A program made the translations under genes and the position numbers. 64,000 nucleotides of DNA from Acanthosoma haemorrhoidale (taxonomy: Eukaryota; Arthropoda; Insecta; Hemiptera; Acanthosomatidae). The notes under the pieces were generated by a model. The model was not told the origin of the DNA. It ran no database searches and saw only the letters and a list, made by a program, of their open reading frames with translations. The stretch covers positions 81,241,189 to 81,305,188 of the forward strand of contig OV884009.1 of assembly GCA_930367205.1 (NCBI GenBank). Direction: 5' to 3'. This document shows positions 7,833 to 18,289 of this stretch, piece by piece; within the stretch, counting starts at the first letter, position 1, and each line of letters starts with the position of its first letter.

Positions 7833-9638
7833 ATGAAAATGATGTCTGGTGGAAGGAAACGAAAAGTAGATGCAGAGGGTCGCCAGTTTCAAGAAAAATG
7901 GACTGAAGAATTCTTCTTTATCTTGCACAATGGTAAGCCTATTTGTTTGATGTGTAATGAATCCATTTCGGTGATGAAAGAATTCAATATAAAGAGGCAT
8001 TACTCAACTAAGCATCCTACGCTGCTCTCACTGACAGGACAAATAAGAAAAGACAAAATCCAGAAACTTACCGCAAATTTGGAAAAACAGCAGCAAATAT
8101 TTCATAGACAAAGAACACAACTTGATAATGTTGTGAAAGCTAGTTTTATAGTTAGTTCAAAATTGGCAAAGTCATTGAAACCATTTGCCGAAGGAGAATT
8201 TATCAAGGAGTGTATGTCAGAAGTTTGCAGTGTTTTGTGTCCTGAAAAGAAAAATGAATTTGAAAAAATTAGTTTGTCAAGACGAACCGTTGTACGACGT
8301 ATAGAAATGATGGCTAATGATATAAAAACAACATTGACTGGCCGTATGACTGGTATTGAATCATTTTCCATAGCATTAGACGAGAGCACCGATTTGTCTG
8401 ACATAGCTCAACTGGCTATATTTATTCGAGGTGTTGATAAAGAATTCACTATTACTGAGGAATTGCTTGTTTTACAGCCGCTAAAAGGAACCACTACAGG
8501 AGAGGACATTTTTAATGAAGTTCAAAAGGTATTCACAAGTTTTGGCTTGCCATGGTCGAAATTAGTTGGAGTATGCACAGATGGTGCACCTTCTATGGTC
8601 GGCTTACGTAAAGGTTTCATCGGAATTTTGAATGAAAAAGCAACTGAATTAAATGTGCAAAAAGATGGTTTGATAGTCCTTCATTGCATTATCCACCAAC
8701 AGAACTTGTGTTCTAAGTCCATTCGACTCCAGAATGTTATGAATGTGGTAGTAAAAACCATCAATTTTATTCGATCCCGAGGGCTTAACCATCGTCAGTT
8801 CAAGGCGTTTTTGGATGAAATATCAGCCGAGTATGACGACGTAACATATTATTGTGAAGTCAGATGGCTAAGCAAAGGGAAAATGCTGAAACGGTTTTAC
8901 GAGCTTAGAAATGAGATAGCAGAATTTATGCAAATAAAAGATAAACCACTATCTGAATTGAGTGACGCAAAATGGATATGTGACTTAGCATTTCTTGTCG
9001 ACCTTACAGGCCATTTGAATGATTTAAATTTGAAACTTCAAAAACAAGGACAGTTAGTAAATGATTTGTACAGCCATTTGAAAGCGTTTCAGAACAAAAT
9101 CCGCTTGTGGGAGGCACATATGCTGTCTGGTAACAGTTACCATTTCACCACGCTCTCTGCGTATGAAAATATTGCTTACGCTCAATATGCTGAAGAACTC
9201 AAGTTACTGTCGGAGCAATTTTCGATCAGATTTAGCGATTTCAAACACATGGAAGACTGTTTCAATTTATTTGCTACTCCAACAAAAAGTAATGTACAAA
9301 ATGCTCCAATACACTTGCAAATGGAGTTGATCGAGATTCAAGAAAACTCACTCCTAAAATCTAAATTTGAAGACGTGGAGTTGTGCGATTTCTACAAAAA
9401 ATACCTCGAAGAAGACCATTTTCCGCAGCTTAGAAAATTTGCAAGAAGATTGATTTGTGCGTTTGGCAGTACTTATAAATGCGAACAGTTCTTTTCATTG
9501 ATGAAAGTTAATAAATCAAAACATCGTACAAGGCTGACTGACGATAATTTGGAAAATTCTTTACGTCTTTGTACCAGTGGAATTAATCCAAACATCGATG
9601 AATTAGTTTCCCAAATTCAAGCTCAAGTGTCTCATTGA
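7833..9638 (+). CDS. hAT transposase (BED zinc finger, GTF2IRD2/ZBED-like)
   Basis: An uninterrupted 601-codon gene for a cut-and-paste hAT transposase. A BED-type zinc finger lies at residues ~24-61 (C38-x2-C41, H56-x4-H61) and binds element ends. The RNase H-like catalytic core follows: first acid D183 in ALDESTDLSD, second D250 in GVCTDGAPSMVG, then HCIIHQQNLC (284-293) and the hAT tryptophan W345 in EVRWLS. The C-terminal dimerisation block at ~530-580 contains STYKCEQFFSLMK, where E551 is in the place of the third catalytic acid, and then RTRLTDDNLENSLRL. All expected residues are present. The sequence is of the type often annotated as general transcription factor II-I repeat domain-containing protein 2-like, whose vertebrate namesake carries a captured Charlie-type hAT transposase. 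Because the frame is intact and the target duplication perfect, recent activity is plausible. A second in-frame Met occurs two codons after the first. Confidence 0.95.
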   Translation: MKMMSGGRKRKVDAEGRQFQEKWTEEFFFILHNGKPICLMCNESISVMKEFNIKRHYSTKHPTLLSLTGQIRKDKIQKLTANLEKQQQIFHRQRTQLDNVVKASFIVSSKLAKSLKPFAEGEFIKECMSEVCSVLCPEKKNEFEKISLSRRTVVRRIEMMANDIKTTLTGRMTGIESFSIALDESTDLSDIAQLAIFIRGVDKEFTITEELLVLQPLKGTTTGEDIFNEVQKVFTSFGLPWSKLVGVCTDGAPSMVGLRKGFIGILNEKATELNVQKDGLIVLHCIIHQQNLCSKSIRLQNVMNVVVKTINFIRSRGLNHRQFKAFLDEISAEYDDVTYYCEVRWLSKGKMLKRFYELRNEIAEFMQIKDKPLSELSDAKWICDLAFLVDLTGHLNDLNLKLQKQGQLVNDLYSHLKAFQNKIRLWEAHMLSGNSYHFTTLSAYENIAYAQYAEELKLLSEQFSIRFSDFKHMEDCFNLFATPTKSNVQNAPIHLQMELIEIQENSLLKSKFEDVELCDFYKKYLEEDHFPQLRKFARRLICAFGSTYKCEQFFSLMKVNKSKHRTRLTDDNLENSLRLCTSGINPNIDELVSQIQAQVSH

Positions 9639-9741
9639 TTTCGGTGTCGCTATTTAACTTTCGTAGTTTGTAACAATTCTAAATTTAACGATTTAATTTA
9701 ATGCTGTAGGTACCTATTTTTTCATTTCATTTTGTTATTTT

Positions 9742-9747
9742 AATAAA
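9742..9747 (+). terminator. poly(A) signal AATAAA of the hAT transposase
   Basis: AATAAA 103 bp after the transposase stop, followed by a GT-rich stretch (TTGTGTTGTAAT). It lies in sense orientation inside the host gene's intron. Confidence 0.55.
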
Positions 9748-9894
9748 TTGTGTTGTAATAACATTGTCGTATTATTTCATGGCTGACTGATATCTATCGC
9801 TAAAAATTATGAACACTACTTTAAAATGCACTACTTTTAAACGCGGCCCGCGAACGTATTTGCACACTAAAGTTTGGCCCATAACATGTCAAAG

Positions 9895-9908
9895 GTTGCC
9901 CATACCTG
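9895..9908 (-). repeat. hAT right terminal inverted repeat
   Basis: Reads CAGGTATGGGCAAC inward on the minus strand, the better-preserved end of the hAT element (canonical CAG start). Confidence 0.85.
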
Positions 9909-9916
9909 GTCTAATA
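9909..9916. repeat. hAT target-site duplication, right (GTCTAATA)
   Basis: Perfect second copy of 7384-7391. Confidence 0.9.
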
Positions 9917-10409
9917 GGTTCGGTGCCGATTTGTTCAAGCTTCCCCCCCCCACTTACTTACTGCTAATATAACTTTACCAAAACATATAATGTTGCTTAC
10001 CCCGAGGCTTTGTTGGATATAAATTTTAAATTTCGGACCGATCGGATCATATTTTCGGACGCTATCATAGGATACACATAGCACCATAAACTGTTCGCCC
10101 ATACCTGTTTCAAAGTAGAGTTTCTCTCTTTGGCTTCGGCAAAACATTGTTCTATTCATAACATATTTTGTTTATAAAATCCAATGTGAGAAATGCTGAA
10201 GTTAAATATGGTTACTATATTGTTAATAGTCAAAAACAATAATCCAAGATCTTGTTAAACGATTAGCATAATGTATTAAATTTGTCAAACGAACTAAATG
10301 TTAGTTATTGGATGGCATTGGTTTACTGTAGTCTTATTTTTATATTATTGAGCTAAAAAAAGAAGTTCAATATAAGATAAAATATTTTCATAAATTTCTT
10401 GTGTTGTAG

Positions 10410-10631
10410 GTAGTACTAGATGTTCAACAGTTCGCACCGAATGAAATAGCCGTAAGAACAGTGGACAACGTAGTGATGGTTGAAGGTAAACACGATGAAA
10501 AGAAAGACGAACATGGCTACATCTCACGACACTTTGTTCGTAAATATGTTCTCCCTAAGGACATTATAATGACTGAAATTACTTCTACTCTTTCTTCAGA
10601 CGGTATACTTACTATCACCGGTCCAAAAAAG
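10410..10631 (+). CDS. l(2)efl: small heat-shock protein, exon 2 (alpha-crystallin domain)
   Basis: 74 codons (residues 73-146 of the protein) make up most of the alpha-crystallin domain, the beta-sandwich that dimerises and binds clients. It begins [20 protein letters not shown] and contains [20 protein letters not shown]116 in SRHFVRKY corresponds to the conserved arginine equivalent to R120 of vertebrate alpha-B crystallin. The domain closes with DGILTITGP (136-144). It is flanked by a 3' splice site (TTCTTGTGTTGTAG) and a 5' splice site (AAG followed by GTAATC), both phase 0. The preceding intron is 3,794 bp and would be about 1.27 kb without the hAT insertion. Confidence 0.95.
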
Positions 10632-11392
10632 GTAATCGTTTATTATTGTGCGTTTCGAAGGTGTCTTTAAGGTAGTCGTGATTTTCAAAGTACTATCTAT
10701 CTAGTCCCTAGCTGCAGGTAATTTCTCTTGATAATGATGAAATACTGTTTTTGTCAAAAGTGAGGTCATAAAATGTAAGCATACTTCTATAGCTGATTCA
10801 ATATAATTTATTTTGAAAATGAGGTCCAAATTTTAGCGAAAGAACTATGCTACAGCTTATTTGGTTTCTTCACTCTAAATATCTCCTTAACCATAAAAAA
10901 AAAAGTTTCATGCAGCTATGGTTCGCTTTTCAAACATAAAGAATAATTTAATCAACTTGAATACCACCATTGTCATCAAACTTGCAAAAGTAATAGTGCA
11001 GTAAAAAACGATGATTTAGAATAGCTTTTACAAAACGGAATCTACAATTAAATATCACTCAGGTGTTAGAATCAAGTGGCGAATCTACTAAAAATTCAGA
11101 TAATAATTAAATCAATAAAAATACTCACTACACTTTAACTAACACAAACAATTTAATATAGATAATAATCTTGATTATAACAAAAAAAATCTTTATGTTC
11201 AAGCAATGCAATTAGCTAAGTTTTTAAAACACAAGCTACAATCCTTAAATTTCCCACACATTTATAGTATACCTAAGCAACAAGCCATAGAAAAAAAAAA
11301 CCTTATGGAAATTGGCATGAAAAATGCACAATTATCTAGTTTCTCAATTATTTTTTAATCCAAAAAAAGTTAATGGTAATTATTGTTTATAG

Positions 11393-11500
11393 CTTTCCCA
11401 GGATTCCAGCACTGAAAGATTAGTACCAATAATCCAGACAGGAACTCCAGCCATCAAGCCGTCGAATGAAACCAACATAAAAATTGAGCAAGCTCTCTGA
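11393..11500 (+). CDS. l(2)efl: small heat-shock protein, exon 3 (C-terminal IXI region)
   Basis: Final coding exon of 35 codons plus TGA (residues 147-181). It reads LSQDSSTERLVPIIQTGTP... and holds the C-terminal V-P-I motif (157-159), the I/V-x-I/V anchor that docks onto a neighbouring domain during oligomer assembly. It follows TATTGTTTATAG. A second AG nine bases on, at 11400-11401, would give the same frame without L-S-Q, so the exact start could be either. Intron 2 is 761 bp. This exon is recognised from the ERLVPI-type motif and matching phase. Confidence 0.88.
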   Translation, partial: LSQDSSTERLVPIIQTGTPAIKPSNETNIKIEQAL

Positions 11501-11601
11501 AGTATTAAGTAATTGAAAATTAAAATGAATATAACTGTATTCAACAAAACAATGCATTTTAATAACAATGTTCTGTGAAATACTTTTCTTATCTGTTATA
11601 A

Positions 11602-11607
11602 AATAAA
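11602..11607 (+). terminator. poly(A) signal AATAAA of the heat-shock gene
   Basis: AATAAA 101 bp past the TGA at 11498-11500. It is the first good signal downstream, though further AT-rich variants follow. Confidence 0.5.
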
Positions 11608-14600
11608 TTTATAAATATTTGTAGGTATATTGAAATATTTAGATACATATCACGTGGTGTGAGATGAGAGACACTGATATATCTAAACCCTTATACTTAA
11701 AATATATTTAAGTTTTATAAGCATCTGCATCAACATTTGCTTGCTGTTTTAAATATGATATTTTTTCAAATAATAAACTTTATCAATTTCTTGTAAAACT
11801 ATTAAATTTTTGTGCGTAAGTCTTTGTTGGATGAAAAACAAAAATAATTGTTTGTTATTTGAATTTTGAAGTGATTGGTTACTATTTTCTATAAAGTTAT
11901 TTGTTTATTCAACAAATACATCTTTATTTGATGTATGCATTTAATATGCTAACAAATATAAATTAACACTGCTTGTACACATTTGTATCAGTGATATGGG
12001 AAACTAATAACTACCGCTGATTAAAGGTTAGTAAATCTGATTTACCCATGACTAAATGATAGTCATTAGACATCTACTGAATGAAACTTACCAAATTCGC
12101 ATATGGGCAAATTTCGTTTTATGTTACCAAAACCTATTTAAAACAAAAGTTAATTACAACATTTCCAATATTTTGTTTAAAGCATAAAATTTATTTTAGT
12201 TTTTCATAAATAATCAAACACAACTTGTCACATCAAGTATGATCTTAGCTGCCTTATTGCATACTTGCTGTGCAAGCTTTACTTACCTACCTCTGCTTGA
12301 GACAAAATTAAAACAGACATTTCTGTCTGTCATTGCTACAACAGTATGAGTACTGAGGGGTGTACAGGTACATGTATATGTATTGTACATGGTAGATAAG
12401 GTAATGTATTATTGATCTTGTTAGTTAAGCATCTCATTAAATATAATCATAGTTACGATTATTTTAAATTAAGAAAACTATTAATGATACTATAGGCCAC
12501 ACTAGAGTAACTGAACTGTGAAATAGATTAGTGATGGGAAATAACAGTTAAAATAGTAAATAACCATTAATTTTTTTTTTTGTTAAATGAACTATCAGTT
12601 GAAAATAACCAACAAAAGTTTAAAACTGGGGCTTAGTCCTAGCCCATTGTAACCCCTAAACAGCAAGTTACAACCTATGGTTACTGAACGCCTATTTTAA
12701 AAAAAATTTATTTTCTTAATATTTGTTAAAGATTTGGACAAAAACCTGAAATCTACATTACTAGAATCAACATTTATTGGAACTCCTGCATAGTGTATTC
12801 TTATTAGCTCAACACCTCACTACTTTTGATAATAGTTATTTTTATTACATGGAAACAAAATGCGAATAAGTTTAATACCTGGATAACTTATCAATGTCAT
12901 CAATCCAAACTCATAATTTCAGAGGGTTCTTACATTAATATGGCATTCATTGCCATAAGGGATTATATAGAAAAGAGCATTATTTTTTTTCTACCTCAGT
13001 TTGATCTTAAGGTGTTTTTCAAAAATTTTCAATTAAATCTAAATTTGATATTATTTTTATTAGCTTAAATTATTTTGTAAAATTGTAAATGTACAAATAT
13101 ATATAGAGGTTGTTGAATTTAAAACTTATCCACTAAAACAAAAAACCATGACAGGACACCTCATCTAGAAATAGCACCAACCAAGGTTGATATATTAGCC
13201 CACATTAAATGAAGTTACATATATTATCCAATGCATGAATTATAATGCATTTAGGGAAACATTTCTGTATGTAAAATTCATGTTTTCATATCTCTTATCA
13301 ATACCCTAGATATTGAAAAAAAAAATCAATCACTAACAAAAAATTAGTATGTGGATGATGGAAGAAAATTCAGTTACAATGGAATTTGGCGCTTATTATA
13401 TTTACCTAGCTATTTGGCTATTTAAGAAAAACAAGCTGAATACAATGCTGAGGTTTTTAAATATTTAACAGTGATTTTTTCACTGTGACATAAGAGCTCT
13501 TCTATTATGCTATAGAAAACTATATTTCTTAAAACTGGGTTCGTTACACAGGTACATTTAACAAGTGTAATACAGAATATAGATATAATTTTAATATTTA
13601 AAGGTATTTTCAATTACTCAACTTTATTTAAGAGAGTAATCCTATTTGTGATTACTGAAGATAGTTAGGTTATTTTAAATGGGACTGATATGTAAGACAA
13701 CATGTAGTGATATTTTAAATATAAATTTCAAAAAAGCATTCGTGTTAACGAATGAAAGTATTTTACAATTTTATTTATATATTTTTCTTTTTAAACAGTC
13801 AGTTTCCTTTTTATGAAGCAAACTATTTTTATAGTAAATTAATTAGAAAAAAATATGTGAGTAAACCAGTTCTTACAGTGAAGTTATTTGCGAACTAAAA
13901 AAAAAATCACTGTTAAATTTATTATTATTTATTGGAAATTTCAAATTAAAAAGGAAATGATACTACAAATTTACTCTGGGCTCATGACATCATAGATAAC
14001 TCAAAAAGTACACTCATGTATGATGCCTGCACTATTAATCCAGAAAGTAGTGTATATTATGAAGAAATATTTTTTTAGTTAGTAATTAGATTCTAAAAAT
14101 GTTTTTAGCAATTGAATAAATAAAAAAAAATCCTTATATTGTTTGTATATCAATATTTTTGTTTAACCACATGTCAGAGGAAGGTAGACAGAATATTTTG
14201 TTTTGTAATTGGGATCATTTTTCTATTATTATTCTATGTTGAATTAGGTGTTCAAAAATGGTTAGATATAAAAATGGTGTGAAAACTTGATGAATAAGAC
14301 AACACATAAAAAAAAAAATCCTACTTAGTATATATACTTTAAACTTTACTTAAATAGTTAACATATTAAAGTTTATTTGTTAAAAAGGCACTACTTTCAT
14401 GTTTTCACAAGTAAAGTATTTAAATACAGTTAATTCACAGCACTTACCAGTTTTATTGATATAGTTCTTCTTATAATATGACCACTTCTATAAGGATATT
14501 AAAAATCTGGGAGAGAAAATTCAAGAACAAAACCAAATACATAATTTTCATTTCAAGGCATCAAACTATATTTTCACGTTATTTAATGACAAATTAACTT

Positions 14601-15998
14601 CAATACCTAAGTAAAAATAATTATAAAACGAATATATAGATTTTAAACAACAAATGTTAAAAAAAATCATTATATGAACCTATATTTTTTATACTATAAT
14701 TACCCTTCTAATATTTGTCTTATATGAAGTGAAAAATGTAATTAGTTATTAAAATTTTTTTGTGTCCACCTGTAGGATCAAAACTGTCCACAGTAATGAA
14801 ATAGCTAGCTAGCAATAACTTCAGTGTTCATCAATTTAGTATTACATTAATATTTTTTGTTGTAATTATTTTTAGCATAGATATTAGCGGAAAGCAGAAA
14901 AATCATGGATTTTTGTTGAATGGAAAATGTCCTGAAGTGTAATTAATCTTACTGGATAAAAAAAAAAAGATAAAAAGAGAGACAGAAGAAAATTGAGAAG
15001 AAATTTTGACCTATGAACTGACAGAGGTTACTCTTAAGATATTTAAAAAAAATATTGTTTCTTCATAGTACCTTGTTTATTATTTTTCAAAATATACTTT
15101 GACATTAAGTTGAAACTAATTGGAATTGATCATCGACTTTATCAAACACTATGATATCATTCAAGTCAGATTAATGAAACAAGTAATTATCACAAAAGCC
15201 TTTTAGCTTATAATTAATTGTATTACTGGTGTTTCATCCATTTTATTTAATTGTGCTGTCAGACATATAACAAATTGGCTGTGAAAAGTTTATTACTGAA
15301 ACTGCTTTAAAGATGAAAAAAATTAGAAGATGAAAGATTTCATGATAATTGATTGTTCTAGAATTCACATTACAAATGTGATTGTAAAATAAAAAATATT
15401 ATGTACCAACAAAATATACAATGTGTATTAAAAATTGAGATTTTTCTATTATGCCAGTATTTTACTAATTACTTAGGTCGTATACACAAATTGAGTTTTA
15501 ACATACAAAATTAAATACTTAGTCAATAGTTTTTGTGCATTTACGGCACTTAAATAAAGAAATAGTTATAGAATTATATTGATATTAGGAAATGAAAATC
15601 TAATGAAACATTAAAGCTAAATTCTAAGTGTCTTTAGGGTAACTTTTAATTATGATTCGTTTATTAATTTTTAAAAAATACATAAATCATGTTAAGTCAA
15701 TATGAGTACTATTCTAGTCATGTTTTTTGACTACAGTGATGAGTGTTTGCAACCCACATCTTTCATTTATAATGTTTCGCATTTAACAACAATACTATAC
15801 ACTTGGCTATATTCTATACATTCATGGTATTAAATTAAATAATTAAATTAAATATTAATCTTAATTCTAAGAATAAATAAATTAACAAAAAATCCAGAAA
15901 CTTGTACGGGTTGATCAATGTATATTTTTATTTTAAAGACTAGAATATATGGTGAGTGTCAAGCTTTTAAGTTTTATTATTGAATTTTTAGATGTTTT
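11608..15998. other. AT-rich intergenic region between convergent genes
   Basis: Very AT-rich sequence with many homopolymer A and T runs. It separates the 3' ends of the heat-shock gene (plus strand) and the ITP gene (minus strand). Short open frames, such as 12826-13068, have random composition. No repeat family from elsewhere in the window was recognised. Minus-strand TTTATT poly(A)-signal complements at 15927-15932 and 15973-15978 could serve the ITP transcript. Confidence 0.55.
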
Positions 15999-16101
15999 TC
16001 ATCCTAAAAACTCGACCATGCGCGAGATTTTTTCTTCCTCTTCTCGGAGGAGCAGGACCTCCAGACATCCGTTGAAATACTTACTTCCAAAACATTCTGA
16101 C
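15999..16101 (-). CDS. ITP: ion transport peptide, ITP-specific last exon
   Basis: Minus-strand exon encoding the C-terminal part of amidated ITP. Its first base (16101) completes the split arginine codon of the shared exon. Then come 33 codons, SECFGSKYFNGCLEVLLLRE...MVEFLG, and TGA at 16001-15999. The two cysteines complete the six-cysteine CHH/ITP pattern (C43 and C52 of the mature peptide). The terminal glycine would be converted to an amide, giving a 72-residue amidated hormone, the canonical ITP length. In locusts ITP drives chloride and fluid reabsorption in the hindgut. The 3' splice site is strong: a long T tract, then CCATTTTCCAG. Confidence 0.93.
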
Positions 16102-16752
16102 CTGGAAAATGGAAAAAAAAAATTAACATATTAACAAAGGAGGTAATTTGTTTTCCATCCATAAAGTAGATATTTGACTTTTCAGCAATTGTTGTTTTGT
16201 TACTCAAAAAAAAATACAAAAAACAGTTTTATATATTTAGATTTTTGATATAATATTCCACACGCTCTGTTGCCCATTTGTCTGTCTCAAAAAACAAAAT
16301 GCAGAAATGGAAAAAAAAAATTAACGTAAATGAAAGAAATTATACAGATTTAAAAAACAAAAAATGAAGGGACATCAATTTTTTTTTAAATTTATTTAAT
16401 TGAATTTTTTTTTAAAAATCAAAAGGAAATAATTCAAAAAGTTCATTTTTAAAAGTATCAACTATATGGTATTCTTTATACAGAAATGAACAGTTATTAA
16501 ATAAAAAAAATGGCTGAATGACCTTTTACAATAATGCTAAATGAAATGTATTCATGCCACTGCCAAAATTTAGATAATTTTAATCAGGTATTTGTTTTCT
16601 GTAAATATAGTTTAATAATAATTTTTTGAATTGAGGTTCTTATAAGTGATATAAAGCAATAATAAATGAAAATACAAACAAATACAAAAAACAATTAAAA
16701 AAAATATAACTAAGACTTAAATAAATAAAAAAAAACAAATAAACAAAAGTAC

Positions 16753-16873
16753 CTAAACCTTAGGATCACCCCCATGTAATTTTTTTATCCAATTTTGTAT
16801 ATTTTCCATTTCATCTTCTAGTAGAAGAACATCTAAACATCCTTTGAAGTAGAACGTCGTGAAACAGTCCTTC
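16753..16873 (-). CDS. ITP: ion transport peptide-like (ITP-L) alternative exon
   Basis: Minus-strand exon of exactly 121 nt. Base 16873 completes the split arginine codon, followed by 39 codons KDCFTTFYFKGCLDVLLLED...NWIKKLHGGDPKV and TAG (16755-16753). It is preceded by GGTTTTCTAG, and the stop codon is immediately followed by GTACTTTT, a usable if weak 5' splice site. A 121-bp insert at this point is what I recall for locust ITP-L cDNA. Including this exon yields a non-amidated 79-residue ITP-L, with the next exon becoming 3' UTR. Skipping it yields ITP. Confidence 0.93.
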
Positions 16874-17946
16874 CTAGAAAACCAGAAAATTATTTATTCA
16901 TTCCAATTTGGAGGGGTTGCTTGTGTCAACTTGATTCCCCTTTAAATAAATCATTTAACAACTCTTAATCGAAGAATAAAAAAAAAACATTGTACATAAA
17001 ACTATTATAATTATAATAAAGGAAGAGTAGGAAGATCAACATACAGGGCTACAGGACGTAGAAAGTAACAAGAATGTGGTGGAGGATGACTTGAATGGAC
17101 AGGTGGATGAGTCGATAAATAGGGTCGAGAAACAAGTAGATTCAAGATAAAACAGGAAGGAGGGATTCGAAAATTCTGAACTGTTCCAGTAAGCTAAATT
17201 AATTGAACTAAAATAAACAAAGGAACTATTACAGTTAAGAAAAATAATCTGCTAATGCGTGGAGTACAGGAGTGAGAGCACCTTTAAAGCGATTTTAATT
17301 AATTAATTTTAACTATTAGATCAGCTCACTAACATAATTCAGCGATATGTTTGGAATGTTTGAAAACCCCGACTTATCCCAATTCCTGGTCCCAAGTCCA
17401 GAAAAAAAAAATTTCCGTGAAATTATCCTGGACTTCCGCACCAAATGCGTTATGCGGCTCTATACCCTAAGGTTTGCTGGTTTTTACAATCAAGATTAGA
17501 AAAATTGAGTTTAGCATTATTTTGATAACGATCTTTTAATGAGATTTAATGATCATCTCCAAGTGCTTATTTTTCTCGAGCCCTCAAAATTTTCCAATTC
17601 CACTCATCCGTATCTCATAGTACACTCCATACCCGGCCCCCGCCCCCTTCGACAACTAAAGCCTCGCGGTCTACTGTACACAATCAGAGACATAGGTTAG
17701 TTAAATTCTGACAGTGGCCAGTTGTGTCCTGAATGCGTTTTGGCTTTCTAGTTCTGTCTTTATATTTTACGTTAAAATAACGAAGTCACCTAAATGAGGC
17801 TCACCGTTCCCGCTTTTTCTGCCAGCCAGCTCTAAATGAGCACCCACCACACAATAAAAAGTGCTATAAATACATTATTAAACAGTATTTTTTTTAAATA
17901 ATGGAGGTTTATTAAACAAAGTTAGTAATAAGCCTGTTTTACTTAC

Positions 17947-18179
17947 CGACAAAGCGAGTGTAATTGGGGTTCCCGAAACAAATTGTAGCAGTCTTCACAT
18001 ATGCGGTCAAGCCTGGCGAATATGCTTTTGTCGTAGACTCCTTTGCACTGGAGGTCGAAGAAAGATCTCTTGTTGAGGGGGTGGCTCATGATGGACCTGG
18101 AAGTGGGGACAGCGACGAGGCACGACAAAAGGGTGGAGGCAACCACGAGACCAGCCAGTGCCCTCCGCTCTTGATGCAT
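17947..18179 (-). CDS. ITP: ion transport peptide precursor, shared exon (signal peptide and N-terminal hormone)
   Basis: Minus-strand exon common to ITP and ITP-L. It encodes a signal peptide (hydrophobic LAGLVVASTLLSCLVAV, residues ~8-24), a short propeptide ending in the dibasic KR (37-38), then the first 40 residues of the mature hormone, SFFDLQCKGVYDKSIFARLD through REPQLHSLCR. C7, C23, C26 and C39 of the mature peptide are four of the six family cysteines. The exon ends in phase 2 (CG at 17948-17947) before GTAAGT. ATG 18179-18177 directly follows TATGTTTCAG, which reads as a 3' splice site, so a 5' UTR exon probably lies further along the minus strand. Precursors would be 111 aa (ITP) and 117 aa (ITP-L). 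Confidence 0.95.
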
Positions 18180-18289
18180 CTGAAACATACACCAACAACT
18201 TTACCATTAATTACCTTTTATTAAACCGTCTATTTATAAAATAAAATTACATGCAGTTTTAATCTGTGCGAACACAATAACAAATCTTT

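Larger units (their letters stand above)
7392..9908 (+). mobile_element. complete-looking hAT transposon
   Basis: A 2,517-bp class II element with a perfect 8-bp target duplication (GTCTAATA) on both sides. The 14-bp terminal inverted repeats (7392-7405 and 9895-9908) match at 10 of 14 positions. The right end reads CAGGTATGGGCAAC inward, starting with the CAG usual for hAT; the left end has drifted (CGTATGTGGGCAAC). Subterminal regions are dense in GGCCCGC repeats, likely transposase-binding sites (inference). The single transposase gene is intact (7833-9638), with an insect-type core promoter upstream and AATAAA downstream. It lies in intron 1 of the heat-shock gene in the same orientation, so its poly(A) signal could act on the host transcript. 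Confidence 0.93.

Noticed and set aside
12826..13068. 80-codon open frame between the two host genes
   Set aside because: AT-driven composition (Ile, Phe, Asn, Lys), with no motif or splice sites.
18180..18188. Earlier ATG (M-F-Q) for the ITP precursor
   Set aside because: These codons form the TATGTTTCAG splice acceptor; the next ATG begins the exon and gives the usual MH... start.
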